Part shown: in pieces, positions 26,532 to 37,500 of the stretch
How positions within the stretch are numbered: the stretch's first letter is position 1
Layout of the letters: each line of letters starts with the position of its first letter
DNA from: Methanospirillum lacunae
GTDB taxonomy: Archaea; Halobacteriota; Methanomicrobia; Methanomicrobiales; Methanospirillaceae
DNA: 64,000 bases
Direction of reading: 5' to 3'
Assembly: GCF_003173355.1 (NCBI RefSeq)
Contig: NZ_QGMY01000011.1
Coordinates: 106,295 to 170,294 of the forward strand
Notes under the pieces: generated by a model
What the model saw: the letters and a program-made list of their open reading frames with translations, nothing else
The model's database searches: none
What the model was told of the DNA's origin: nothing
Made by a program: the position numbers and the translations under genes

Positions 26532-29500
26532 TTATGCAGCATTTGCTGCAAGAATTCCATCTGCTGACATGTACAACCAGTAACCGTTGTATGGTCCGAG
26601 CATGGTATTGTCGTTGCTTCCCTTGATGATCATTGTGTTATACCGCTGTGATGATCCATCAAATCCGACACAGTTAACCCAACTATTCTGTACTGATAAG
26701 AAGGTGTACTTCGCCTCAATTGGAGTTACTCCGGTAAATCCTACTCCGTTCCATCCTTTCTTCAGTTGTTTGGTTGGCGGGGTCTGAACCGGGTTTGTAT
26801 CATATTCCAGTGGGATCTTATCGATTCCGCCTGAATAGATCCAGAATGCATCAAGCGGTCTGATGATTGTTCCCGGGTTGACAATATTCCATGCATGACT
26901 CATTGAATCATACTGAAATACACTGTGACCTTTGACATCCACATGACTGAAAATGCTTGCTGTATCAGATCCTGGTGCAAGTTTCTTCGGAACTGACACA
27001 AAGTTCCAGCCTGGATAGAGAGGTATTACCTCTGTTGGCTTTTTACCAACTGTGATGAATGCTGTCTTGGTTTCAGTATCTGTGCATCCCTGCTGGTTGC
27101 TTGCAGTAAGGGTCACCGTGTATGTCCCTGGATCTAGATAGGTGTGTATTGGATTTGCGATGTTATCGCACCCTCCACCCGAGCATGACACATCTGCATC
27201 CATTGGAATTGGACCTTGTTTATCTCCGAAGTCCCACTTCCACATGGTTGGGTTCCCTGTTGAGAGATCTGTAAACTGAACTTTCAGTGGAGCTTCTCCT
27301 GATACCGGGGTGGCGCTGAAGTTAGTATCAATGCTGCATGCCGGAACTACGACAACGAATGACTGTTTTGAAATTGTATCTGTGCATCCCTGCTGGTTGC
27401 TTGCAGTAAGGGTAACGGTGTATGTTCCTGGCTCGCGATATGTGTGAGTCGGGTTTGCGATGTTTCCGCATCTTCCACCCGAGCATGACACATCAGCATC
27501 CATTGGGATTGGTCCGTCTCCAAAGTCCCAGTTCCACATTGTTGGGTTTCCTGTTGACTTATCAGTGAACTGGACAGTGAGAGGTGCTGACCCGTTGGTT
27601 GGGGTTGCTACAAAGTCTGCTTTGATGCTGCATGCCGGAACTACAACAACAAACTGACTCTTGGATATTGTATCTGTGCATCCCTGCTGGTTGCTTGCAG
27701 TAAGGGTAACGGTGTATTTTCCCGGTTCTAGGTATGTGTGAGTCGGGTTTGCGATGTTACTACATCCTCCACCAGAGCATGATACATCAGCGTTCATGGG
27801 TATTGGTCCGTCTCCAAAGTCCCAGTTCCACATTGTTGGGTTTCCTGTTGACTTATCAGTGAACTGGACAGTGAGAGGTGCTGACCCGTTGGTTGGATTT
27901 GCCACAAAGTCTGCTTTGATGCTGCATGCCGGAACTACAACCACAAATGATTGTTTTGAGATGGTGTCCGTGCATCCCTGCTGGTTGCTTGCAGTCAGGG
28001 TAACGGTGTATTTTCCCGGTTCTAGGTATGTGTGAGTCGGGTTTGCGATGTTACTACATCCTCCACCAGAGCATGATACATCAGCGTTCATGGGTATTGG
28101 TCCGTCTCCAAAGTCCCAGTTCCACATTGTTGGGTTTCCTGTTGACTTATCAGTGAACTGGACAGTGAGAGGTGCTGACCCGTTGGTTGGATTTGCCACA
28201 AAGTCTGCTTTGATGCTGCATGCCGGAACTACAACCACAAATGACTGTTTTGAGATGGTGTCCGTGCATCCCTGCTGGTTGCTTGCAGTCAGGGTAACGG
28301 TGTATGTTCCCGGCTCACGATATGTGTGAGTCGGGTTTGCGATGTTATTGCATCCTCCACCAGAGCACGAGACATCAGCGTTCATGGGTATTGGTCCGTC
28401 TCCAAAGTCCCAGTTCCACATAGTCGGATTCCCGGTTGACTTATCAGTGAACTGGACAGTGAGAGGTGCTGACCCGTTGGTTGGGCTCGCTACGAAGTCT
28501 GCTTTGATGCTGCATGCCGGAACTACAACCACAAATGACTGTTTTGAGATGGTGTCTGTGCATCCCTGCTGGTTGCTTGCAGTCAGGGTAACGGTGTATG
28601 TTCCCGGTTCTAGGTATGTGTGAGTCGGATTTGCGATGTTATTGCATCCTCCACCAGAGCATGATACATCAGCGTTCATGGGTATTGGTCCGTCTCCAAA
28701 GTCCCAGTTCCACATTGTTGGGTTTCCTGTTGACTTATCAGTGAACTGGACAGTGAGAGGTGCTGACCCGTTGGTTGGGCTCGCTACAAAGTCTGCTTTG
28801 ATGCTGCATGCCGGAACTACAACCACAAATGACTGTTTTGAGATGGTGTCTGTGCATCCCTGCTGGTTGCTTGCAGTCAGGGTAACGGTGTATGTTCCCG
28901 GCTCACGATATGTGTGAGTTGGGTTTGCAATGTTATCACATGCTCCACCTGAGCACGAGACATCAGCGTTCATGGGTATTGGTCCGTCTCCGAAGTCCCA
29001 GTTCCACATTGTTGGGTTTCCTGTTGACTTATCAGTGAACTGGACAGTGAGAGGTGCTGACCCGTTGGTTGGGCTCGCTACAAAGTCTGCTTTGATGCTG
29101 CATGCCGGAACTACAACAACAAACTGACTCTTGGATATTGTATCTGTGCATCCCTGCTGGTTGCTTGCAGTCAGGGTAACGGTGTATGTTCCCGGCTCAC
29201 GATATGTGTGAGTTGGGTTTGCAATGTTATCACATGCTCCGCCTGAGCACGAGACATCAGCGTCCATGGGGATCGGCCCATCTCCGAAGTCCCACTTCCA
29301 CATGGTTGGGTTCCCGGTTGACTTGTCAGTGAACTGGACTGTTAATGGTGCTGACCCATTGGTCGGGCTCGCTACAAAGTCTGCTTTGATGCTGCATGCC
29401 GGAACTACAACCACATACATCTGCTTTGTAATTGTGTCAGAACATCCGTACTGGTTGCTTGCTGTGAGGGTAACGGTGTATGTTCCTGGCTCTAGGTATG

Positions 29501-30584
29501 TGTGAGTCGGGTTCGCGATGTTTCCACATCCTCCACCGGAGCATGATACATCAGCGTCCATTGGAATCGGCCCGTCCCCGAAGTCCCATTTCCACATGGT
29601 CGGGTTCCCGATAGACTTGTCAGTGAACTGCACAGTGAGCGGTGCGGTACCACTGTTTGGAGTACCCACGAAATCAGCCTTTATGGAACATGGATTTACA
29701 GTAATTGTCTTTTCCTTTACTCCTTCACCACAACTCTGGCTTGATGCAGCAAGACGAACAGTATATGTACCGGGTTTTGTGAAGGTATGGCTCGGGCTGG
29801 CTACCATATCGGATGATCCATCCCCAAAGTCCCATGCCCACATGGTTGGGTTTCCTGACGAGAGATCTGTGAACTGCACAGTCAATGGAGCAATTCCTGT
29901 GGACGGAGTATAACTGAAATCTGCACTGATGTTACAGAGTCCTTCAACTGTGATATAATCCTCCTTTACCTTGGTACTTGTTCCTCCAAGGGCAGTGCTT
30001 GCATTGAGAGTAACTGTGTATTTCCCTGGTCTCTGATATGTGTGATTCGGGTTCTGGATTTTACTTGTGGAACCATCCCCAAAGTCCCATTTCCAGAGGT
30101 CTGGATTCCCTATAGTACAATCAGAGAACTGGACATCAAGCGGAGCATATCCGTCTGTCGGATGCCCGATGAAGTCTGCCGAAATTGGAGTCGGATCACG
30201 GACAATAATGTATGCTTCACGAACCTTGGTACTAGTTCCGTTTGTCAGACTGGATGCCACCTGTTTGACAGTGTATTTTCCTGGCCTTGTATAGGTATGA
30301 ACCGGATCAGCGACTGCTGATGCGGTCCCGCCATCTCCAAAGTCCCATGCCCATGCTGATGGCCTTCCGCTGGAAGCATCAAGGAACTGAACTCTCAGTG
30401 GCGCGTCCCCGGTCGTTGGACTGCCTATAAAATCAGCAATTATACATGGACCGCCATTCATCGGTCCGCAAGAATCAGGAGTCGTTGAACTCCCGCTTTC
30501 AGCCTGCACCGCTCCTATACATGGTGAGGCCAGCAGAAGCGTGACCGCAACCAGAAGGAGGGCAATATTATGGAGTAATCTCAT
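26532..30584 (-). CDS. Giant secreted PKD-repeat surface protein
   Basis: From the ATG at 30584, which has a GGTGG/GGGA ribosome site, the protein has about 1350 residues and a signal peptide (MRLLHNIALLLVAVTLLL, ending near AVQA). The upstream in-frame start at 30623 would put 13 extra residues before it and is rejected. Twelve PKD domains follow. The first three are divergent; the last nine carry a loop with MDADVSCSGG and two extra cysteines each, probably disulfide-linked. The core motif is PTMWxWDFGDG. The C-terminal 170 residues (from YPGWNFVSVPKKL) form a domain also found in the two neighbouring giants. It is likely an S-layer-associated or sheath protein. Confidence 0.92.
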   Translation of the reverse strand: MRLLHNIALLLVAVTLLLASPCIGAVQAESGSSTTPDSCGPMNGGPCIIADFIGSPTTGDAPLRVQFLDASSGRPSAWAWDFGDGGTASAVADPVHTYTRPGKYTVKQVASSLTNGTSTKVREAYIIVRDPTPISADFIGHPTDGYAPLDVQFSDCTIGNPDLWKWDFGDGSTSKIQNPNHTYQRPGKYTVTLNASTALGGTSTKVKEDYITVEGLCNISADFSYTPSTGIAPLTVQFTDLSSGNPTMWAWDFGDGSSDMVASPSHTFTKPGTYTVRLAASSQSCGEGVKEKTITVNPCSIKADFVGTPNSGTAPLTVQFTDKSIGNPTMWKWDFGDGPIPMDADVSCSGGGCGNIANPTHTYLEPGTYTVTLTASNQYGCSDTITKQMYVVVVPACSIKADFVASPTNGSAPLTVQFTDKSTGNPTMWKWDFGDGPIPMDADVSCSGGACDNIANPTHTYREPGTYTVTLTASNQQGCTDTISKSQFVVVVPACSIKADFVASPTNGSAPLTVQFTDKSTGNPTMWNWDFGDGPIPMNADVSCSGGACDNIANPTHTYREPGTYTVTLTASNQQGCTDTISKQSFVVVVPACSIKADFVASPTNGSAPLTVQFTDKSTGNPTMWNWDFGDGPIPMNADVSCSGGGCNNIANPTHTYLEPGTYTVTLTASNQQGCTDTISKQSFVVVVPACSIKADFVASPTNGSAPLTVQFTDKSTGNPTMWNWDFGDGPIPMNADVSCSGGGCNNIANPTHTYREPGTYTVTLTASNQQGCTDTISKQSFVVVVPACSIKADFVANPTNGSAPLTVQFTDKSTGNPTMWNWDFGDGPIPMNADVSCSGGGCSNIANPTHTYLEPGKYTVTLTASNQQGCTDTISKQSFVVVVPACSIKADFVANPTNGSAPLTVQFTDKSTGNPTMWNWDFGDGPIPMNADVSCSGGGCSNIANPTHTYLEPGKYTVTLTASNQQGCTDTISKSQFVVVVPACSIKADFVATPTNGSAPLTVQFTDKSTGNPTMWNWDFGDGPIPMDADVSCSGGRCGNIANPTHTYREPGTYTVTLTASNQQGCTDTISKQSFVVVVPACSIDTNFSATPVSGEAPLKVQFTDLSTGNPTMWKWDFGDKQGPIPMDADVSCSGGGCDNIANPIHTYLDPGTYTVTLTASNQQGCTDTETKTAFITVGKKPTEVIPLYPGWNFVSVPKKLAPGSDTASIFSHVDVKGHSVFQYDSMSHAWNIVNPGTIIRPLDAFWIYSGGIDKIPLEYDTNPVQTPPTKQLKKGWNGVGFTGVTPIEAKYTFLSVQNSWVNCVGFDGSSQRYNTMIIKGSNDNTMLGPYNGYWLYMSADGILAANAA
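27340..29690 (-). repeat. 294-bp tandem repeat array, eight units
   Basis: Eight consecutive units of exactly 294 bases (98 codons) encode PKD domains 4-11 of the giant protein. Landmarks recur at 27460, 27754, 28048, 28342, 28636, 28930, 29224 and 29518. Several adjacent units are almost identical at base level, with differences clustered at the loop and at the end of each unit (SKSQF versus SKQSF). A ninth, diverged unit with two extra codons lies at the 3' end. The near identity shows recent duplication or gene conversion. Confidence 0.9.
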
Positions 30585-30813
30585 TCTATCCCACCACCAG
30601 ACAATCCGACGGGTGTCACTCAAACACCCACGTAACTCCTACCTCATCTCTCAGGAACTTAATAGTATCCATTCGATAATAATCCCTTACCCCTCTTCAG
30701 ACGGTTAGGGCCTTTTAACGGCTTGAAATACTTCCTGACCCGATGATGCATAAACCTTGTTTTCGTGTCAGGTCTCTGGTTCAGACCATGACAATTGTAC
30801 TGTAAAACAAAAA

Positions 30814-33800
30814 TTATGCAGAGATGGCAGCGAGGACACCATCTTCAGACATAAACAGCCAGTACCCATTGTATGGGTTGAGTTTGGTATCATCGTTGCG
30901 TCCCTTAATGATCATCTCATTATACTTCTGAAGGACCCGGTCAAATCCAAGGCAGTTAACCCATTTGTCCTGGACTGAAAGAAGGGTGAACTTTGCCTCA
31001 AGGGGTTCAAATCCGGTAAATCCAACAGCATTCCATCCTCTCTTCAATTCACGAGTCTGTGGTATCTGAAGAGGATCAGAATCAAAGGAGAGTGGCACAG
31101 AATCAGCCTTCTTGGAATAGAGCCAGACTGCCTCAAGAGGCTTGATCTGGTTTGACTGGTTCAGGGTCAGCCACTGTCCCCGGACTGAGTCATACTGGAA
31201 TATGCTGTGCCCGTCAACTTCTATATGTCCGAATATTGCTGCTGTATCCTTTCCTGCAACAAGTTTCTTCGGCACTGAAATGAAGTTCCAGCCAGCTGAT
31301 ATTGGAATTGAATCAGAGGTTGGAATATTCTGCACATTAATGTAGTTAACTTTTGTCTCAGTATCAGAATTCTGGGCATTACTTGCAGTCAGGGTGACTG
31401 TGTAAGCTCCGTTTTTAGTGTATGTGTGTCTTGGGTTTGCTATAGAGTTGCAGTTTCCACTGGCACAGGATACATTCGTACCACTTGCATCCATCGGGAT
31501 TGGCCCGTCTCCAAAGTTCCAAACCCACATAGTTGGGCTACCCACACTCTTGTCTGTAAATTGAACAGTAAGTGGAGCTGCTCCTGAAGTTGGAGCTGCA
31601 GTAAAGTCAGCATTGAACACAGGGCCCGGGATACTACTTACTGTGATGTAACCCTGTTTAACCTGTGTATCTGAGTTACCATACTGGTTAGATGCTCTGA
31701 GTGTTACTGTGTAGACCCCGTCGCGGGTGTATGTGTGTTTCGGGTTTGCAATTGAGTTGCAGTTTCCGCTGGCACATGACACATTTGCACCACTTGCATC
31801 CATTGGAATAGGCCCGTCTCCAAAGTCCCAGTTCCACATGGTTGGGTTTCCGGTTGTCAGGTCTGTGAACTGGACTGTGAGTGGAGCAGGTCCTGATGTC
31901 GGGCTTGCAGTGAAGTCAGCCTTAAATCCGGGAACCGGAGTGTTGCTTACCGTGATGTAGGCTTGTTTAACCTGAGTATCTGAATTACCGTACTGGTTAG
32001 ATGCTCTGAGTGTTACTGTGTAGACCCCGTCGTGGGCATATGTGTGTTTCGGGTTTGCAATTGAGTTGCAGTTTCCGCTGGCACATGACACATTTGCACC
32101 ACTTGTATCCATTGGAATAGGCCCGTCCCCGAAGTCCCAGTTCCACATGGTTGGGTTTCCGGTTGTCAGGTCAGTGAACTGGACTGTGAGTGGAGCAGGT
32201 CCTGATGTCGGGCTTGCAGTGAAGTCAGCCTTAAAGGACGGTGTGGTTCCTACGGTGATGAATCCTGTCTTTACCTTGGTATCTGAACTCTGCCGGTTGC
32301 TTGCCGTGAGGGTTACGGTGTAAGTACCGGAAGCCCGGTATGTGTGGGTTGGGTTTGCTATGGTGTTACAGTTTCCACTTGCACATGACACATTTGAATC
32401 ATTTGCATCCATTGGAATTGGTCCGTCTCCAAAGTCCCATATCCACATAGTCGGATTTCCAGCTGAAAGATCTGTGAACTTCACTGTCAGCGGAGCTGCT
32501 CCTGATGTCGGGTTAGCAGAAAAGTCTGCAATTATTCCGGATGGTGCCGAGGAGAAGTCGAGATCCTTTCTCACAATCCTCTCACCGGATCGTGCAATCA
32601 CCTGTGTTTCAGGTGCCCGCTGTGTTCCGGTCCAAAATGAGATGGTTTTTCCAACATCAGCCTCTTTGATCGGAACTATGAGACGGGCATCCTCTGGAGT
32701 CTCGCCCGGTCCTCCGTATGAACCTGCGTACCTTGTGACATAGGTGGTAACCGGAACTGAATCGATTCTGGCCTCAATAGGTGTCCCTGCGGGAGCTGAT
32801 TTCCCGTCAAACTGAACATATCCGTAAAATTCATACGGTGAGAGTGGGTTTGCCTTTGTGAAACTCAGATCCTGTTTGAATCTTCCGCCACTCGTGATCT
32901 GGAAGGTCTCTGCAGACTTGTAATCTCCCTGCCAGAATGATACGTGTTTGCCGAGATCATTCTCTGTGATTGGGATCTTTAGTGCAGGATCCTGGTCCCC
33001 GGCACCGCCATACATACCGTACTGGGTTGTTGTAATCTCTCCCCTGATGACATCGTCGATCCTGGCAGTTATTGTTGTCCCTTTTTCTGCTGCCTGACCA
33101 TCAACAAAGACAGAGCCATAGAAACAGAGGTCTGCCTGGGGTTTTGCATTGGCAAAGTTAAGAGTCAGTTCCTGAGTAGTGCCACCTGCATTTATTGGAA
33201 TAGTGGGTGTTCCCTGAACTCCATCAGCCCAGAATGTAATAGTCTTCCCGATATCTGCCTGTTCGATGTTTACAGTTAACTTTCCACTATAACTATCCTG
33301 ACCGCCGTAATATCCTTCTTTAGAGACTGTGATGGAACCCTTTGTTTTACCATTCACCTTTGCCAGAATCTCTGTTCCTACAGGAGCCGGGAGGTAGTTG
33401 ATGGTGACTGGTCCGTAAAACTCATATGATCTAAACGGTGTGTTCGGTTTTAATGTGTACAGGAAAACATCCCAGTTTCCAAGTCTGTCATCCTGCCAGG
33501 CAACCTTGTCAACACAGATATCAGGCTTGATCTGGTTCCCCGGACCCGGGCTCACCACATAGGTGGCCGGTATCTGCAGGTTGACCATGTATATGTGACT
33601 GGTCCCGTTCTGCTCAACCCGTGACCAGACTACATTGCTTCCTGATACAGATGGATCATGGTCATCCACATCATCGTAGGTGATTGCGGTCGTGAGATCC
33701 TTCTTGAGATTGTACATGAAGATATCCCATTTACCGCTCCTATTGTCTTCCCAGACAACAAGGTCTCCGGATATCCGTGGTTTCTGTTGGGTTGCAGGAT

Positions 33801-34473
33801 CCCGGGTTACCTGAACAAGTTGCTCGGTCTTGACATTGTAGGCATAGATATTCCAGTCTTCCTTTCCATCGTCAAGCTGCTGGTAGACAATCCAGTCACC
33901 ATCAACATCGGGGTTCGCCTTGTCCATCTGGTTCTGGTCGATATAGACCGGTTTTCCTGTTGAACCTGCTTTAATAAACCCGATATCCCGGTTATCATGA
34001 CCATTATAGTCTTCAAATGCTACGAGTCCGTTTGATATTGCTGGGCGGAACTTGTTGCTTGTTGAGGAATATACTGCTTCTTCCTTACCTGAAGAAATAT
34101 CATAAGAATAGATGTCAGAGTTACCGCTGCGGGTATCATCCCAAACGATCTTTCCGTCTGAAATATCTGGATCATTCTGGTCGCAGGCAACGTTTGATAC
34201 TGTCTCACGTTTGCCATCTTTTGTATCATAATACCAGACTTTTCCCTGACCAGCACTATAACTGACCCATGTGAGATATCGCTCATCGAGCCTGGGTTCC
34301 CAGTCAAATATCGAATCAAACGTCAGTTGTTCTTCAGCTCCCGGAACCTGTGTGGCAGCTTCCTGAATGCTGAAGGTTGCAACCGGTTCAAACTCTGCTG
34401 CCAGTACCGGTCCACAGAGTATTAGCAGAGCAAAAAATGCTATAAAACCTGTCAAAACTTTCATGGTTTTCAT
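30814..34473 (-). CDS. Giant secreted beta-propeller/PKD surface protein
   Basis: The protein has 1219 residues and a signal peptide of about 25 residues (ends GPVLAA). Residues about 45-350 form a TolB/YVTN-like beta-propeller with repeats such as ISDGKIVWDDTRSGNSDIYSY and VVWEDNRSGKWDIFMY. Three copies of a roughly 100-residue beta module follow (starts YEFYGPV, CFYGSV, YEFYGYV; each has an ADIGK/NDLGK-type turn). Then come four PKD domains (PTMWxWDFGDGPIPMD, each with a paired-Cys loop) and the same C-terminal domain as its neighbours (SAGWNFISVPKKL to YNGYWLFMS). It lies 29 bases downstream of the third giant gene, so both are probably one operon. Confidence 0.92.
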   Translation of the reverse strand: MKTMKVLTGFIAFFALLILCGPVLAAEFEPVATFSIQEAATQVPGAEEQLTFDSIFDWEPRLDERYLTWVSYSAGQGKVWYYDTKDGKRETVSNVACDQNDPDISDGKIVWDDTRSGNSDIYSYDISSGKEEAVYSSTSNKFRPAISNGLVAFEDYNGHDNRDIGFIKAGSTGKPVYIDQNQMDKANPDVDGDWIVYQQLDDGKEDWNIYAYNVKTEQLVQVTRDPATQQKPRISGDLVVWEDNRSGKWDIFMYNLKKDLTTAITYDDVDDHDPSVSGSNVVWSRVEQNGTSHIYMVNLQIPATYVVSPGPGNQIKPDICVDKVAWQDDRLGNWDVFLYTLKPNTPFRSYEFYGPVTINYLPAPVGTEILAKVNGKTKGSITVSKEGYYGGQDSYSGKLTVNIEQADIGKTITFWADGVQGTPTIPINAGGTTQELTLNFANAKPQADLCFYGSVFVDGQAAEKGTTITARIDDVIRGEITTTQYGMYGGAGDQDPALKIPITENDLGKHVSFWQGDYKSAETFQITSGGRFKQDLSFTKANPLSPYEFYGYVQFDGKSAPAGTPIEARIDSVPVTTYVTRYAGSYGGPGETPEDARLIVPIKEADVGKTISFWTGTQRAPETQVIARSGERIVRKDLDFSSAPSGIIADFSANPTSGAAPLTVKFTDLSAGNPTMWIWDFGDGPIPMDANDSNVSCASGNCNTIANPTHTYRASGTYTVTLTASNRQSSDTKVKTGFITVGTTPSFKADFTASPTSGPAPLTVQFTDLTTGNPTMWNWDFGDGPIPMDTSGANVSCASGNCNSIANPKHTYAHDGVYTVTLRASNQYGNSDTQVKQAYITVSNTPVPGFKADFTASPTSGPAPLTVQFTDLTTGNPTMWNWDFGDGPIPMDASGANVSCASGNCNSIANPKHTYTRDGVYTVTLRASNQYGNSDTQVKQGYITVSSIPGPVFNADFTAAPTSGAAPLTVQFTDKSVGSPTMWVWNFGDGPIPMDASGTNVSCASGNCNSIANPRHTYTKNGAYTVTLTASNAQNSDTETKVNYINVQNIPTSDSIPISAGWNFISVPKKLVAGKDTAAIFGHIEVDGHSIFQYDSVRGQWLTLNQSNQIKPLEAVWLYSKKADSVPLSFDSDPLQIPQTRELKRGWNAVGFTGFEPLEAKFTLLSVQDKWVNCLGFDRVLQKYNEMIIKGRNDDTKLNPYNGYWLFMSEDGVLAAISA

Positions 34474-34502
34474 CCCGTTTTACAGAAAAATGAAACAGGT
34501 GT

Positions 34503-37500
34503 TCAGATACCTGCTGCAGCCAGATCTCCATCATCACTCATGTAGATCCAGTATCCATATCCCGGATAGAGTGATCCCTGGGAACTGTCTGGGACATTCA
34601 TAATCGTATTCTGGAATCTCTGGGATGCAGAGTCATATCCGATAACATATACCCACTTATCCCTGATCGACAGAAGGGTGTTGTATGCTGATATTGTGTT
34701 GAGGTTAGTAACACCAAAGGTGTTCCATCCTTTGACCAGTTTTTTAGTCTGCGGAATCTGCAGTGCATCATCAGCAAAGTATAGGTTTAGTGCATCCTTC
34801 TTGGTTGAATAGATCCAGAACGCATCAAGCGGCTTGATGGTCATATCGGCAGTTACTGTGCTCCAGGTTTTTGCACGTGGGTTGTAACTGAAGATACTGT
34901 GTCCACCTACGTCTATTCTTCCGAATACTCCTTTTGCACTGTTCATTCCGTCAACAAGCATCTTCGGGGTGGATATAAAGTTCCATCCCGGGTTCAGTCC
35001 GATCTGTGCACTTGGAGGAGTGACTGCCCCGACTGCGATATAATTCTGCTTGACTGCTGTCTTGGACTGTCCATTCCAGTATCCGACCACCTCACCAACA
35101 GAGTACAGTCCATCATGCTGGTAGACATGAACAGGATTGGAGTCAGTGGATGTTGTCCCGTCGCCAAAGTCCCAGTAGTGTGATTTTGGATTCCCTGTTG
35201 ATTTGTCAAGGAATTTTACTGAAAGTGGAGCGCTTCCCTGTACCGGAGTTGCTGTAAACTCAACGTAACCAACTGGTTGAGTTGAGAAATTTAGATTTTT
35301 TGGCAGAATGAGACCGTTCACAATTAACTGTGTCTGGTCTGCTTCAGATCCTGTATCGGTCTGGAAACTGATCTTCTTACCTACATCACCCTGGTAGATT
35401 GGAACCTCAAGGTACGGACCGTTTGCAGAACCATACTGCCCGGCAGAGCTTACTGTTATCTGGCCACGTGCCTGGCCGTCGACAACAGCATAGATGATCC
35501 GTCCGTTATCAAGAGGGGAACCTCCAATGGTAGCCATACCATAGAAGCAGTACTTGGATTGGGATGGAGAGGAAGAGGAACTGAATGTCAGATCCAGGCG
35601 CTGGGTTATTGTTCCTTCTGCTGATACCCCGCCGGTGGATCCAAGAGACATGAGGCTAACGCCTCCAGTTCCGGTGTTTGTGCCTGTGCTTGTCCCAGTA
35701 CTTCCGACCAGGTACTGCTGGGATGTTGTATACGTGGCCCCATTGTATGATGCCGTGAAGGTCATGTACTGACCTGCATCTGATGAGTATATTGGGACGG
35801 TTAGGCCTGAATACTGACCCGGTGAACTTACAGTTGTCTGTGCTCTGCCAACGTTGCCCACAAGAGCAGTGATGATTGTTCCGCTCGAGGCATATTGGTT
35901 CCCGATTAAGGCAGTTCCACTCAGAACATACTGATTCAGGGTGGATGAGGATGATGTAAACGAGAGATCAAGATTCTGTGATATCACCGACTCTGCAGAT
36001 ACAGTTCCGACTGACATCAGGCCCACTCCTCCACTACTACGTGAACTGACCTGAACCTGCTGGCCTGAGGAGTAGGTAATTCCGTTGTATGTTGCAGCGA
36101 ATGTGATATACTTCCCTACATCGGGTGAGTAGACAGGGACATTAAGCCCTGAGTACTGGCCTGTTGTATACACTGAAGCTTGCCCTCTGACTCTTCCGTC
36201 AATCAATGCATACAGGGTAGTTCCACTTGGAGCATTCTGTGAGTTCAACTTTGCATTACCTGAAAACTGGTAACTGTTCACTCTCGAACCATACGATGAA
36301 CTCAGATCCAGTGACTGGATTCCCCCATCTTTTCCAATTACCAGCGTCTGATCGATCGGTACACCGTCTACGTAGAATGTGAGTTTCTTTCCAACATCAC
36401 CTGAGTAAACCGGAACATCAAAGTATTTGCTGCCCTGTGCCCCGTATGCTCCGTCTTTGTCAACGGTGAAACTGCCACGGACATCAGTTGACCCCTCAAC
36501 CATAGCCGTGATTGTTGATCCAACGGGGATCGCAGTTCCTGCGTTGGTTATGGCCCCATAAAATTGGTACTTACCAGTCTGTGTTCCCTGAACAGGGCTG
36601 GATATGATACTGGTAGTACCAGAAACGTTTAGATCCAGCATCTGGGTTCCCCCGGCTGTCGTTATTACGATGGAGTTATCAGCGGGTGCTCCATCAACGT
36701 AAAACGTGAGTTTCTTTCCTACATCGTCGGAGTAAATCGGGATATTAAAGTATTTTCCGTCCTTTGATCCATATGCCCCATCCTTGTCAAGGGTGAAACT
36801 GGATCTGGCAGTACTTTCACCATCAACCATTGCAGTAATTGTCGATCCAAGGGGTATCGGATTTCCTGCACGATAAGCAGCACCGTAAAAGTAGTAATTT
36901 CCACTGGGTGTCCGTCCGGTTCCTGTACTGATTCCCGAGCCACTCAGTTGCATGACGTAAATGTTCGGGTTGCCTGAACTGTAATCTTCCCAGGCAACGT
37001 AATCCCCGTATATGGATGGTGCTTTCTGATCAAACTGATCGTTGCCGAGGTTGTATATTCTTCCGGTGATCAGGTCGAGGAGCATGATATCTGCGTTACT
37101 TCCTGAGCGATCCTCCCAGGCAACGAGAACACCTGAAACATCCGGACTATATGCATTTCCTGTACCTGAAAGGCGGACTTCATGCAGATTTCTCAGATCC
37201 ATTCCGTAGATATCGGATCCGCCATTGCGGGTATCTTCCCAGACAACAATATTTCCGCTGATCTTTGGATTCTTCTGATCTGAACTGTCTGATGTCAGTT
37301 GGTATTCCTTTTCGGCACTGATATCATACATATAGACATCAGCATTTCCATTTCTCCAGTCTTCCCACACGACATAATTTCCTGATATATCGGGCTTGCT
37401 CTGATCTCCGAGATCATTACAGATCAGGTTTACCTTGTTGCTGTTTACGTCGTATTTCCCACTGTTCAGATCAACCTTACGGCTGTTGAGATCTGCAAGA

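Noticed and set aside
27340..29690. CRISPR-like regular repetition
   Set aside because: The repeating unit is 294 bases, in frame and coding, with no short repeat/spacer structure. No CRISPR array or cas gene is seen in the window.
27460..29913. Repeated plus-strand open frames of about 93 codons opposite the PKD array
   Set aside because: They recur with the 294-base period because the coding strand does. They have no ribosome sites and are antisense shadows of the PKD domains.
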